A stretch of 64,000 nucleotides of DNA from Sphingomonas phyllosphaerae FA2 (GTDB lineage Bacteria > Pseudomonadota > Alphaproteobacteria > Sphingomonadales > Sphingomonadaceae), in the NCBI RefSeq assembly GCF_000427645.1, contig NZ_KE386571.1, positions 434,001-498,000 of the forward strand, read 5' to 3'. The notes below the pieces were generated by a model. It was not told the origin of the DNA, made no database searches, and saw nothing but the letters and a program-made list of their open reading frames with translations. The translations under genes and the position numbers were made by a program. This document shows, one piece after another, positions 16,354 to 24,019 of this stretch. Every line of letters starts with the position of its first letter. Positions within the stretch are counted from its first letter, which is position 1.

Positions 16354-18827
16354 CGCGCAAACTCCCGTGCGAGGCGGCGGACGGCGGCGGCGTCCGGGCA
16401 GGCGAGCGCCGCGCGCGCATGATCACGCGCCGCCGACAGGTCGAGATCGCGCACCAGCGCTTTGATCTCCGGCACCGCGGCGGGCGCGACCGACAATTCG
16501 GTGACCCCGAGCCCGAGCAGGATCGGCACCGCGAGCGGATCGGAGGCGAGGCTGCCGCACACGCCGGTCCAGCGGTGGCGCAGCGCGCCGCCGCGCACCG
16601 TCTCGCCGATCAGCCGCAGGACGGCGGGGTGCAGCCCGTCGAGCGCGCCGGCGACCGCGGCATTTCCGCGGTCCATCGCCAGCGTATATTGGGTCAGGTC
16701 GTTGGTGCCGATCGACAGGAAGTCGGCCTCGGCGGCGAGCAGATCGGCGCCGATCGCGGCGGCGGGCGTCTCGACCATCACGCCGAGTTCGACGTCGCGC
16801 GCGCCGCCTGTCAGCCGGTCGAGCACCGCGCGCACCTTGAGCAGTTCGTCGACGCCCGCGATCATCGGCACCATGACCCGGCAGCGCCCGAGCGGGCGGA
16901 CGGCGAGGATCGCCTTGAGTTGATCTTCGAGGATGTGCGGATGCGCGAGCACGACGCGGACGCCGCGTAGGCCGAGCGCGGGGTTTTCCTCACCCGCGAT
17001 CGGTAGATAGGGCGCGGGTTTGTCGCCGCCGATGTCGAGCAGCCGGACGATGAGCGGACGCCCGTCGAGCGCGTCGACCACCGCCTGATAATCGGCGGTC
17101 TGTTCGGCGACATCGGGGGCGGTGTCGCGGTCGAGGAACAGCAATTCGGTGCGCAGCAGCCCGCAGCCTTCCGCGCCGTTGCGCACCGCGACTTCGGCGT
17201 CGGCGGGCGACCCGCAATTGGCGAACAGCTCGATCCGCGTGCCGTCGGCGGTGCGGCAATCCTCGCCGGCGCGGGCGAGCGCGTCGGCGCGGCGCGTCGC
17301 GGCGGCGGTGACGCGGACCTGCGCGTCGGCGAGCATCTCCGGCGACGGGGCGGGGTGGAGCCAGCCGGTGCTGGCGTCGAGCACCAGCGTCGTCCCGTCT
17401 GGCACCGCGCGCAACGCGCTGCCGAGCGCGACCAGCGTCGGCGCGCCGCGCGCGGCGGCGAGGATCGAGACGTGCGAGGTCGGGCCGCCATGTTCGATCG
17501 CCAGCCCGGCGACCCGGTCGAGATCGAGCGCCATGAACTGCGACGGCAACAGATCGTCGGCGAGCAGGATCGCGCCCGCGGGCAGCGTCACCGCTTCCTC
17601 TTCGGCGCCGACCAGCCGCGCGATCAGCTGACGTTCGAGATCGAGCATGTCGTCGGCGCGTTCGGCGAGTCGCGGGTCGCCACCGGCGCGCAACGCGTCG
17701 GCCTGCGGGCGGATCGCCTCGCGCCAGGCATGGGCCGCGCTGCTGCCGCGCGTGATCGCCATCAGGGTGTTCGCGATCAATTTCGGATCGTCGAGGATCG
17801 CGGCGTGCGCCTCGAGGATCGCCCGTGCGCCGGCGGGGCCGGTGGCGGCGCGCTCGGTCAATTCGGCGATCAATCCGGTGCGTGCGGCCTCGAACGCCGC
17901 TTCCTCCGCGGCGACGCCGTTGCCGCTGGCGGCGACGGCCAGATCGGCTACCTGCAACCGGAACGCCGCGCCAATCGCCAGACCCGGTGCGGCGGTCACG
18001 CCAGCGATCGCCCCCTCGGGTACGTCACCGGCGGCGGGTGGAGCGGGGCGGGGCGCGACGGGAGCGGCGTCTTCCTTGATGCCGTGGAGGATCAGTTCGG
18101 CGACCGCCTCGACCGCCGCCGCGGCCTGCGCGCCGGTCGCGGCGATCGTCACCCGGTCGTTATGCGCGACGATCAGCGACAGCAAACCGATCGGGCTGGT
18201 CGCGCCGACCGGTTCGCCATCCTTCGCCAGCGTCACGACGGCGTCGAAGCCGCGCGCGACCTCGGCGATGCGCGCGGCGGGGCGGGCGTGGATGCCGTGC
18301 GGCAGCGGCACGACGATCGTGCGCGTCGTTGCAGGACCATCGTCCGCCGCCTGCTGCGTCTGCGCGTCGAGCGCGGTGAGCGTCATCAGCGCATCGCCCG
18401 ATGCGACGATCGCGCCGGTCGCGCGGTGCGCGATCGTGAAGCGGTCGCCGTTCGTAACGACGATCGGCGTCACTGCCGCGCGCGCCTCGCGGACGATCCG
18501 GTCGAGGTCGAAGCGGATCAGCGGCTGGCCGCGCGTCACCGCGTCGCCTGCCGCGACCAATGTCTCGAACCCCTGACCCTTCAGCCCGACGGTATCCAGC
18601 CCGATATGGATCAACAGTTCCGCGCCCTCGGAGGTGCGCAGCGTGATCGCATGACCGGTCGGCTGCACCGTTACGACGCGCGCATCGCACGGCGCGACCA
18701 ATGTGTCGCCCGTGGGGTCGATCGCGACGCCGTCGCCCAGCATCCGCTCCGCGAACACCGCATCGGGCACGTCGTCGAGCGCGCAGGCCCAGCCTTCGAG
18801 CGGTGCGTAGAGCGAGAGGGAAGCCAT
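16350..18827 (-). CDS. Fused PTS protein IIA-HPr-Enzyme I
   Basis: An 825-residue cytoplasmic protein joining all soluble phosphotransfer steps. The IIA(Glc) domain (about 1-150) carries His74 in LLIHIGLDTV, the HPr domain (about 165-255) carries His180 in PHGIHARPAA, and Enzyme I (about 275-825) carries His452 in GGPTSHVSIL plus the downstream LRTELLFLDRD and SIGTNDLTQYTLAMDR segments of the PEP-binding barrel. MASLSLYAPLEG is chosen as start; the longer frame upstream overlaps nagA without homology. It lies 23 bases after nagA and is coupled to the permease. Together with the permease it makes a self-contained PEP-to-sugar relay. Confidence 0.95.
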   Translation of the reverse strand: MASLSLYAPLEGWACALDDVPDAVFAERMLGDGVAIDPTGDTLVAPCDARVVTVQPTGHAITLRTSEGAELLIHIGLDTVGLKGQGFETLVAAGDAVTRGQPLIRFDLDRIVREARAAVTPIVVTNGDRFTIAHRATGAIVASGDALMTLTALDAQTQQAADDGPATTRTIVVPLPHGIHARPAARIAEVARGFDAVVTLAKDGEPVGATSPIGLLSLIVAHNDRVTIAATGAQAAAAVEAVAELILHGIKEDAAPVAPRPAPPAAGDVPEGAIAGVTAAPGLAIGAAFRLQVADLAVAASGNGVAAEEAAFEAARTGLIAELTERAATGPAGARAILEAHAAILDDPKLIANTLMAITRGSSAAHAWREAIRPQADALRAGGDPRLAERADDMLDLERQLIARLVGAEEEAVTLPAGAILLADDLLPSQFMALDLDRVAGLAIEHGGPTSHVSILAAARGAPTLVALGSALRAVPDGTTLVLDASTGWLHPAPSPEMLADAQVRVTAAATRRADALARAGEDCRTADGTRIELFANCGSPADAEVAVRNGAEGCGLLRTELLFLDRDTAPDVAEQTADYQAVVDALDGRPLIVRLLDIGGDKPAPYLPIAGEENPALGLRGVRVVLAHPHILEDQLKAILAVRPLGRCRVMVPMIAGVDELLKVRAVLDRLTGGARDVELGVMVETPAAAIGADLLAAEADFLSIGTNDLTQYTLAMDRGNAAVAGALDGLHPAVLRLIGETVRGGALRHRWTGVCGSLASDPLAVPILLGLGVTELSVAPAAVPEIKALVRDLDLSAARDHARAALACPDAAAVRRLAREFAR

Positions 18828-18850
18828 GGCGTCTCCGGAAACGATCGGGG

Positions 18851-19981
18851 TCAGGCGACCGGCTGCGCGCCGATCCAGGTGCTGGCGGGGTACAGGTCGC
18901 GGGTCAGGATCGCCCAGTCGGCGCGCTGCCCGACCGCGAGAGTGCCGCGTTCGTCGGAGAGGCCGAGGAACGCCGCCGGGCTGGTCGCCGCCAGCCCCGC
19001 CGCCGCTTCCGGGCTCAGCCCAAGCCGCGTCACCGCGCCGCGCACCGCGCCTGCCATGTCGAGGTCCGATCCGGCGAGCGTCCCGTCGGCACCGACGCAG
19101 CGTCCGCCCTCGACATGGATCGGCTTGCCCTGCAGCACGAAGTCCTTGGTCTGCGCGCCGACGCACGGCATCGCATCGGTCACCAGCATGAAGCGGTCGG
19201 CCGGGCGCGCGCGAAGCGCGATCCGAAGCGCAGCATCGTCGACATGGAAGCCGTCGACGATGATCCCGCACCAGGCGCTGTCATTGTCGAGCGCCGCGCC
19301 GACCACGCCAGGCGCGCGATGCGCCAGCGGCGACATCGCGTTGTAGAGATGCGTCACCCCGCTCGCGCCCGCCGCGAAGGCGGCGGTGGCGGTCGCGTAA
19401 TCGGCGTCGGTATGGCCGAGGCAGACGCGCACGCCCGCCGCGACCAGCGTCGCGATCTGTTCGGTCGACACCCGCTCGGGCGCGAGCGTCACCATCACCC
19501 GCCCGCGCCGCGGCGCGGTCAGCAGCGCGAGCATGGCGTCATCGAGCGCGCGGAATCGCGCCGGGTCGTGGATGCCCTTGCGCGCGACGTTGATGACCGG
19601 CCCCTCGACATGGATGCCGATCACGCCGGGCACGCCGGCCTCGATCGCGGCATCGACCGCGTCGAGCCCGCGCGCGATCGCATCGGGCGTGTCGCTGATC
19701 AGCGTCGGCATCGTCGCGGTGGTGCCGTAGCGCGCGTGCGCCAGCGCGATCGCCGCCAGCCCCTCGACCGTCGGCGTGTCGTTGAACAGCACCCCGCCGC
19801 CGCCATTGACCTGCGTATCGATGAAGCCGGGCATCACCCAGCCACCGTCGAGATCGGTCGCGCCGGCATCGGCGTCGGCGTCGATCGCGGTGATGATCTG
19901 GTTTTCGACCGTGATCGTCGCGGCGGACAAGGTGCCGCCGGGTGTGACGATATGGCCGTTGGTGAAACTGTGCCGCGTCAT
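18851..19981 (-). CDS. nagA: N-acetylglucosamine-6-phosphate deacetylase
   Basis: A 376-residue amidohydrolase that converts GlcNAc-6-phosphate to glucosamine-6-phosphate and acetate. Recognisable motifs are GGWVMPGFIDTQVNGGGG, IHVEGPVIN with the metal-binding Glu, LGHTDADY and THLYNAMSP with metal His residues, VDGFHVDD, and LVTDAMPCVG with the catalytic Asp. Length is normal for NagA. It overlaps the deaminase gene by ATGA and precedes the PTS genes by 23 bases, so it belongs to one operon with them. Confidence 0.96.
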   Translation of the reverse strand: MTRHSFTNGHIVTPGGTLSAATITVENQIITAIDADADAGATDLDGGWVMPGFIDTQVNGGGGVLFNDTPTVEGLAAIALAHARYGTTATMPTLISDTPDAIARGLDAVDAAIEAGVPGVIGIHVEGPVINVARKGIHDPARFRALDDAMLALLTAPRRGRVMVTLAPERVSTEQIATLVAAGVRVCLGHTDADYATATAAFAAGASGVTHLYNAMSPLAHRAPGVVGAALDNDSAWCGIIVDGFHVDDAALRIALRARPADRFMLVTDAMPCVGAQTKDFVLQGKPIHVEGGRCVGADGTLAGSDLDMAGAVRGAVTRLGLSPEAAAGLAATSPAAFLGLSDERGTLAVGQRADWAILTRDLYPASTWIGAQPVA

Positions 19982-21012
19982 AGCGTGCGGGTGACCTTGC
20001 TCAGATGGCGGGGCGCGTCCGGGTCGAGCCCGCGCGCGACGGACAGATTGTTGGCCATGCGATAGAAGCTCTGGATCGTCAGGATCGGCTCGATCGCGGG
20101 ATGGTCGGCGAGCGCGGGCGGATGGCTGGCGCCGTCGGCGCGCGCATCGGCGAGCGCGACCCGCGCGCCGCGCGCCGCGAACTCGGCCGCCGCCTCGCGC
20201 ACGCCGTCTCCGGCGATATCGGAGGTGGCGAAGGCGAGCAGCGGGAAGCCTTCGCCCACGATCGCCATCGGCCCGTGGCGGACCTCGGCGGCGCTGAACG
20301 CCTCGGCATGGAGCGCGCAGGTTTCCTTCAGCTTGAGCGCGGCTTCCTGCGCGATGCCGAAGCCGAGCCCGCGCCCGATCACGAACAGATTGTTGGCGTC
20401 GACCAGCAGATCGACCACCTCGCTCCAGTCGAGCGCCCAGGCGGTGTCGAGTCGATCGGGGAGCGTATCGACCGCAGCACGCAGTCGCTCATCGCCCGAC
20501 CATTCGGCGACCAGCAGCGCCAGCGCGGCGAGCGCCGTAATATAGGATTTGGTCGCCGCAACCGACTTCTCCGGCCCGGCCATCAGCGGCACGACCGTGT
20601 CGGCGGCTTCGGCGAGCGGCGAGCTGGCGTCGTTGACCAGCGCGACGATCCGCGCGCCCGCCGCCTTTTGCGCGGCGACGGTGGCGAGCAGGTCGGGGCT
20701 GCGTCCGCTCTGCGAGATCGCGATGCACAAGGGTGCCGCCGGGGTCTTCACGGCCGATTCGTAGACCGAGGCCACCGATGGCGCGGCGGAGGCGACCGGC
20801 ACGCCGACGAACGTCTCGATCAGATATTTGCCATAGGTCGCGGCGTGATCCGACGAGCCGCGCGCGCAGGTGACGACGACGGCCGGCGGCGTCGCGCGCA
20901 GGTCCCGCGCCAGATCGCGCAGGGTATCGCGGTTGGTGGCGAGCGTGCGCGCCACCGCGGCGGCGGATTCGGCCGCCTCGGCGAACATCAACGTCTTATC
21001 GGCGTCGGGCAT
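19978..21012 (-). CDS. nagB: SIS-domain glucosamine-6-phosphate deaminase (NagB-II type)
   Basis: A 344-residue protein of two SIS domains, like the isomerase half of GlmS. In GlcNAc loci that lack classical NagB this family (NagB-II) converts glucosamine-6-phosphate to fructose-6-phosphate and ammonia. Visible motifs are CARGSSDHAATYGKYLIE, ISQSGRSPDLLA, LKLKETCALHAEAF followed by EVRHGPMAIV, and the C-terminal PRHLSKVTRTL. The start MPDADKTLMF is supported by GAGGGAAG about 9 bases upstream; a longer frame from 21087 is rejected. The glutamine amidotransferase domain of true GlmS is absent. A shared-octamer site sits 76-82 bases upstream. Confidence 0.9.
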   Translation of the reverse strand: MPDADKTLMFAEAAESAAAVARTLATNRDTLRDLARDLRATPPAVVVTCARGSSDHAATYGKYLIETFVGVPVASAAPSVASVYESAVKTPAAPLCIAISQSGRSPDLLATVAAQKAAGARIVALVNDASSPLAEAADTVVPLMAGPEKSVAATKSYITALAALALLVAEWSGDERLRAAVDTLPDRLDTAWALDWSEVVDLLVDANNLFVIGRGLGFGIAQEAALKLKETCALHAEAFSAAEVRHGPMAIVGEGFPLLAFATSDIAGDGVREAAAEFAARGARVALADARADGASHPPALADHPAIEPILTIQSFYRMANNLSVARGLDPDAPRHLSKVTRTL

Positions 21013-21087
21013 GTGGTGGCGCTTCCCTCGCGAACGGCGCGGACCCGGTGTGCCGCCCCCCTGTTGGGACGGAATTAAGTCATACAT

Positions 21088-21094
21088 TGGTATT
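21088..21094 (+). promoter_or_regulatory. Candidate GntR-regulator half-site ahead of the deaminase-nagA-PTS unit
   Basis: TGGTATT followed by G gives the shared octamer TGGTATTG, in the 84-base gap between cutC and the deaminase gene and touching the cutC end. Only one good copy is present; the positions 11 bases either side keep only a central GT. It suggests an internal promoter. Confidence 0.45.
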
Positions 21095-21096
21095 GT

Positions 21097-21849
21097 TCAA
21101 GTCTCTGCCGCGCGAAGCATGCCGGCGAGCGTGGCAACCGTCTCCACATCGGTGGCTTTCGCGATCGGCGGGCTGAAGCCGAAGTGTGTGAGTGTCGCGT
21201 CCTGCTCGGGAAGCGCGGCGCGGCACGACGCGTGCACTTCCGTCACCCCGGTGGTGAGGAGCGCGGGCAAGGTCGCCGCCGACACGCCGCTGCCCGCGAG
21301 GATCACGATCCGGCCTGCGGCGCGCTCGACGAGTGTCGCCAGCATCGGCACCGCGTCGACCGCTTGCGGCGTTCCGCCCGAAGTGAGGATGCGATCGAAG
21401 CCCAGCGCGATCGCTTCCTCCAACGCGGCGGGCAGGCCGGGTGCGAGATCGAAGGCGCGGTGCAGCGTCAGCGCGAGCGGGCGACCACGCGTCGCGCCGA
21501 GATCGCGTGCGTGCGCGATCCACGCGGCCAGCGTCTCGGTGTCGAGGCGATGGTCGCGCACGCTCGCGCCGATGACGACTCCGGCCAGCCCCGCTTCGGC
21601 GGCGGTGCGAATGTCGTCGGCGACCAGCGCGCGCTCGGCGGCGTCATGGACGAACCCGCCGGCGCGGGGACGTGCGAGCAGGTGGACGGGCAGGGGCGCC
21701 TGCGCCGCCGCACGCACCAGCGAGGCGGGCGGGGTGAGCCCGCCGACGTCGAGCGCCGCGCACAATTCGATCCGGTCCGCGCCGCCGGCAACCGCCGCGG
21801 CGATGCCGCGCGCATCCTCGACGCAGACCTCGAGCAGCCGGCGCGTCAT
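21097..21849 (-). CDS. cutC: CutC-family TIM-barrel protein
   Basis: A 250-residue protein of the CutC family, historically linked to copper tolerance but of unsettled biochemical role. The start MTRRLLEVCVEDARG and GGADRIELCAALDVGGLTP are the classical family N-terminus; VHLLARPRAGGFVHD, ALTLHRAFDLAPG, FDRILTSGGTPQA and ILAGSGV follow. It overlaps the glycosylasparaginase stop by ATGA, so it is translated with it, and lies upstream of the deaminase and nagA. That position in a sugar-catabolic operon argues for a role in GlcNAc or amino-sugar metabolism rather than copper. Family call sure; function open. Confidence 0.9.
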   Translation of the reverse strand: MTRRLLEVCVEDARGIAAAVAGGADRIELCAALDVGGLTPPASLVRAAAQAPLPVHLLARPRAGGFVHDAAERALVADDIRTAAEAGLAGVVIGASVRDHRLDTETLAAWIAHARDLGATRGRPLALTLHRAFDLAPGLPAALEEAIALGFDRILTSGGTPQAVDAVPMLATLVERAAGRIVILAGSGVSAATLPALLTTGVTEVHASCRAALPEQDATLTHFGFSPPIAKATDVETVATLAGMLRAAET

Positions 21850-22847
21850 GCCGCGAACAGCGACGGCGCCTTGTTGACGACGGTGCGCCCGGCGGTGTCG
21901 GTGACGGCATAGGTGAAGCCGGGCAGCAGGCAGAACGCCCCGACGTTGCCGCGCGGATCGAGCGCGAGGAAGCCGACCTGTACGCCCTTGATCGCGTCGC
22001 CGCGGAGTTTGGCGATGTGACGGACCACTTCCTCGCACGCCCGCTGCGGCGACAGGCCGGCGCGCAGCGACGCGACGACGCGCGCGCTGCCCGAAACGCG
22101 CGTGACTTCCTCGCCGACCCCGGTCGAGGTCGCGCCGCCGACACCGCGTTCGACGTACAGCCCAGCGCCGACCTGCGGCGAATCGCCGACCCGCCCGCGC
22201 ATCTTGAAGGCCATGCCAGAGGTCGTGCACGCGCCTGCCATCCGCCCGCCCGCATCGCGCGCGAGCAGGCCGATCGTGTCGTGATCGAGCGCGCCGCCCG
22301 GGGGCACATGCCGCTGTGTGCCGTACGTGCCGGTCTCACTATTGGCGACCGGCTGGTATTTGGCGGTCTTCAGCCAATCGCGCCACGCCTGTTCGGCCTC
22401 GGGGGTCAGCAAATTCTCCTGCGGAAAGCCCTGGTCGCGGGCGAAGCGTGTCGCGCCTTCGCCGACCAGCAGGGTGTGCGGCGTCTTCTCCATGACGCGA
22501 CGCGCGACCGAGATCGCGTGGGTGGTGTTCTCCAGCGCGGCGACCGCGCCGACCGCACCGGCATCGTCCATGATGACCGCGTCGAGCGTGACGTGCCCGT
22601 CGCGGTCGGGATAGCCGCTATAGCCGACCGAATGGTTGTTCGGATCGGCCTCCGGCACCTTCGCACCCGCCTCGACCGCGTCGAGCAGCGAGCCGCCCGC
22701 CTTCATTGCCGCGAACGCCACGTCGTTCGCCGCCGCACCGAAATCCCACGTCGAGACGATCATCGCGCCGCCCCCGCGCGCCGCCGTTGCCGGTGCCGTC
22801 GCCCCCAGCGCCGCCATTCCGGCCATCACCGATCGCCTGTCCGTCAT
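21846..22847 (-). CDS. N4-(beta-N-acetylglucosaminyl)-L-asparaginase (glycosylasparaginase)
   Basis: A 333-residue Ntn-hydrolase that cuts the amide bond between the innermost GlcNAc and asparagine once the glycan and peptide have been removed. Autocleavage would occur before Thr191 in the sequence DHDTIGLLA, exposing Thr as nucleophile. Other family features are STWDFG near the N-terminus, NNHSVGYSGYPDRDG, TTHAISVARRVMEKTPHTLLVG, and AFKMRGRVGDSPQVGAGLYV. The start MTDRRSVMAGMAALGA is a twin-arginine-like signal, suggesting periplasmic location. The 13 codons ahead of it in the open frame are rejected. First gene of a unit with cutC, with a shared octamer 72 bases upstream. Confidence 0.93.
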   Translation of the reverse strand: MTDRRSVMAGMAALGATAPATAARGGGAMIVSTWDFGAAANDVAFAAMKAGGSLLDAVEAGAKVPEADPNNHSVGYSGYPDRDGHVTLDAVIMDDAGAVGAVAALENTTHAISVARRVMEKTPHTLLVGEGATRFARDQGFPQENLLTPEAEQAWRDWLKTAKYQPVANSETGTYGTQRHVPPGGALDHDTIGLLARDAGGRMAGACTTSGMAFKMRGRVGDSPQVGAGLYVERGVGGATSTGVGEEVTRVSGSARVVASLRAGLSPQRACEEVVRHIAKLRGDAIKGVQVGFLALDPRGNVGAFCLLPGFTYAVTDTAGRTVVNKAPSLFAA

Positions 22848-22918
22848 CCGCCACGCCCCTCGCCTTGTTCGTCGCCCACCATGCACGTCCGGCCGGCGGT
22901 CGCAACGACAAGCTGCAT

Positions 22919-22937
22919 TGGTCTTGCGCGTGGGTCT
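22919..22937 (+). promoter_or_regulatory. Candidate GntR-regulator site ahead of the glycosylasparaginase
   Basis: TGGTCTT-gcgcg-TGGGTCT: the shared octamer TGGTCTTG and a weaker copy after 5 bases. It lies in the gap between the upstream terminator (22985) and the gene start (22847), where the promoter must be. Confidence 0.5.
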
Positions 22938-22984
22938 ATCCCGGTATCGACCTGGACGAGGTCGTCCTGCGACACCCGAACAGC

Positions 22985-23013
22985 AAAAAGGCCGCGGGTT
23001 CGTCCCGCGGCCT
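22985..23013 (-). terminator. Rho-independent terminator after a small membrane-protein gene
   Basis: Minus-strand AGGCCGCGGG and CCCGCGGCCT form a perfect 10-bp stem with a 5-base loop, followed by a T run. It lies 57 bases beyond the small gene at 23071-23175 and separates it from the glycosylasparaginase unit. Confidence 0.8.
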
Positions 23014-23070
23014 CCTGCACTTCTCGCTTCGTCATCGGGCAGCGCCCGCGATGACGGGCGACGGCAGTTC

Positions 23071-23175
23071 CTATCTTTGGGGCGCGCGACGGGCGAGAAC
23101 CACGACCATCGCCAGCGTGCCCAAAGCGCCGACGGCGCCGACAGCGATCACCATAATGCTTGGTACGTCCATCAT
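23071..23175 (-). CDS. Small single-pass membrane protein, 34 residues
   Basis: A short frame reading MMDVPSIMVIAVGAVGALG and on to VVVLARRAPQR: a hydrophobic segment of about 20 residues and a positive C-terminus, so probably an inner-membrane microprotein with its C-terminus in the cytoplasm. A strong ribosome site, GGCAGGGAGAGG, lies directly ahead of the double ATG, and a terminator follows the stop. No family was recognised and no function can be given. The gene is too short for routine gene callers. Confidence 0.55.
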   Translation of the reverse strand: MMDVPSIMVIAVGAVGALGTLAMVVVLARRAPQR

Positions 23176-23287
23176 CCTCTCCCTGCCGCGTCATTGGCGG
23201 CTTTTCATTTTGTGCGTGGGAGAGTGGACGCAAGCCGCCATCACTGCAACTATTAACTCAGCGCCGCCTCATTATTGCGGAAGGCGC

Positions 23288-23560
23288 TTATTCCAGATCA
23301 CTTTCGCTGACGATGATCGGCTGTGCATCGGCGTTGCGCGCCAGCGCCGAAAGCGCCGCGTCGACAATCGTGTCGGAGAAGCGATTGAACATGTCGATCG
23401 CGTCGCCGTCGGGCGCATCGCCGCTCAACGCTTCCAGCACATCATATTGAACGGCAAACTCATACTCGTCGCCGTCGGCCTCGGCGCTGAATTCCACCTG
23501 CCGCTCGTCGATGTTGTCGAGCAGCGTGCCCATGTCGATCTCAAGCCGGTCGATCGCCAT
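23288..23560 (-). CDS. Small acidic protein, DUF1488-like
   Basis: A 90-residue acidic protein with a beta-rich N-terminal half (RQVEFSAEADGDEYEFAVQY), then VLEALSG, then a helix with FNRFSDTIVDAALSAL and a C-terminal IIVSESDLE. The layout matches the small DUF1488 family, which has no established function. The start follows GAAAGGACGA. It is the only gene of its apparent unit; about 110 bases downstream begins the 34-residue membrane protein on the same strand. The family assignment is by eye. Confidence 0.65.
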   Translation of the reverse strand: MAIDRLEIDMGTLLDNIDERQVEFSAEADGDEYEFAVQYDVLEALSGDAPDGDAIDMFNRFSDTIVDAALSALARNADAQPIIVSESDLE

Positions 23561-23773
23561 TCATTCGTCCTTTCGCTTTCGTCAGCAGCGACAAAACGGA
23601 AGAGGCGGCGATGTTCCGTCCGCATCGTCCGATCATGTTAACCATACTGGCGCGCGGCGCGCACGTCCGGTCGCAGCACGGATGGTCGGCGACGCGGCGA
23701 TCGATCAGCGATAGGCGCACAAGGGAGAACGGTACGTCGACCATAGGTCGCTGATGCCAAAGGGAGATAGTTC

Positions 23774-24019
23774 ATGCGTCATCGTTCGATCATGCTCGCT
23801 GCGTGCGGCATGTTGATGCTGGGGGCCTGCGCCAAGAAGGCGCCGCCGGCTCCGCCGCCCCCGCCGCCGGGTGCGGTCGCCGGCAGCCATGCCGCGGATC
23901 GCGACGGCGACGGGATCGTCGACGGATATTATACGTCCGACGGCATCTATCATCCCTACGCGCCGCCGGCCCCGCCGCCGCCGCCGCCCGCGCCGACGCG
24001 TCGCGGGGAACGGGGCTGA
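23774..24019 (+). CDS. Small proline-rich lipoprotein
   Basis: An 81-residue lipoprotein. The signal sequence ends in the lipobox LMLGAC with Cys20 as lipidation site, followed by AKKAPPAPPPPPPG, a segment DRDGDGIVDGYY that resembles calcium-binding DxDxDG repeats, and a second proline run at the C-terminus. AAGGGAGATAGTTC precedes the ATG. The stop codon overlaps the reading frame of the following L,D-transpeptidase, so the two are probably co-translated and may act together at the cell wall. Confidence 0.8.
   Translation: MRHRSIMLAACGMLMLGACAKKAPPAPPPPPPGAVAGSHAADRDGDGIVDGYYTSDGIYHPYAPPAPPPPPPAPTRRGERG

Noticed and set aside
19978..21012. GlmS (glucosamine-6-phosphate synthase)
   Set aside because: Only the SIS isomerase half is present, with no N-terminal Cys2 glutaminase domain, and the gene is in a catabolic operon.
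21013..21087. Longer N-terminus for the SIS deaminase from ATG 21087
   Set aside because: The added 25 residues are basic and unlike the family, and a good ribosome site sits before the ATG at 21012.
23803..24015. ATG at 23803 as start of the L,D-transpeptidase
   Set aside because: This part is a second frame inside the lipoprotein gene, coding a low-complexity Arg/Ala sequence with no signal character.
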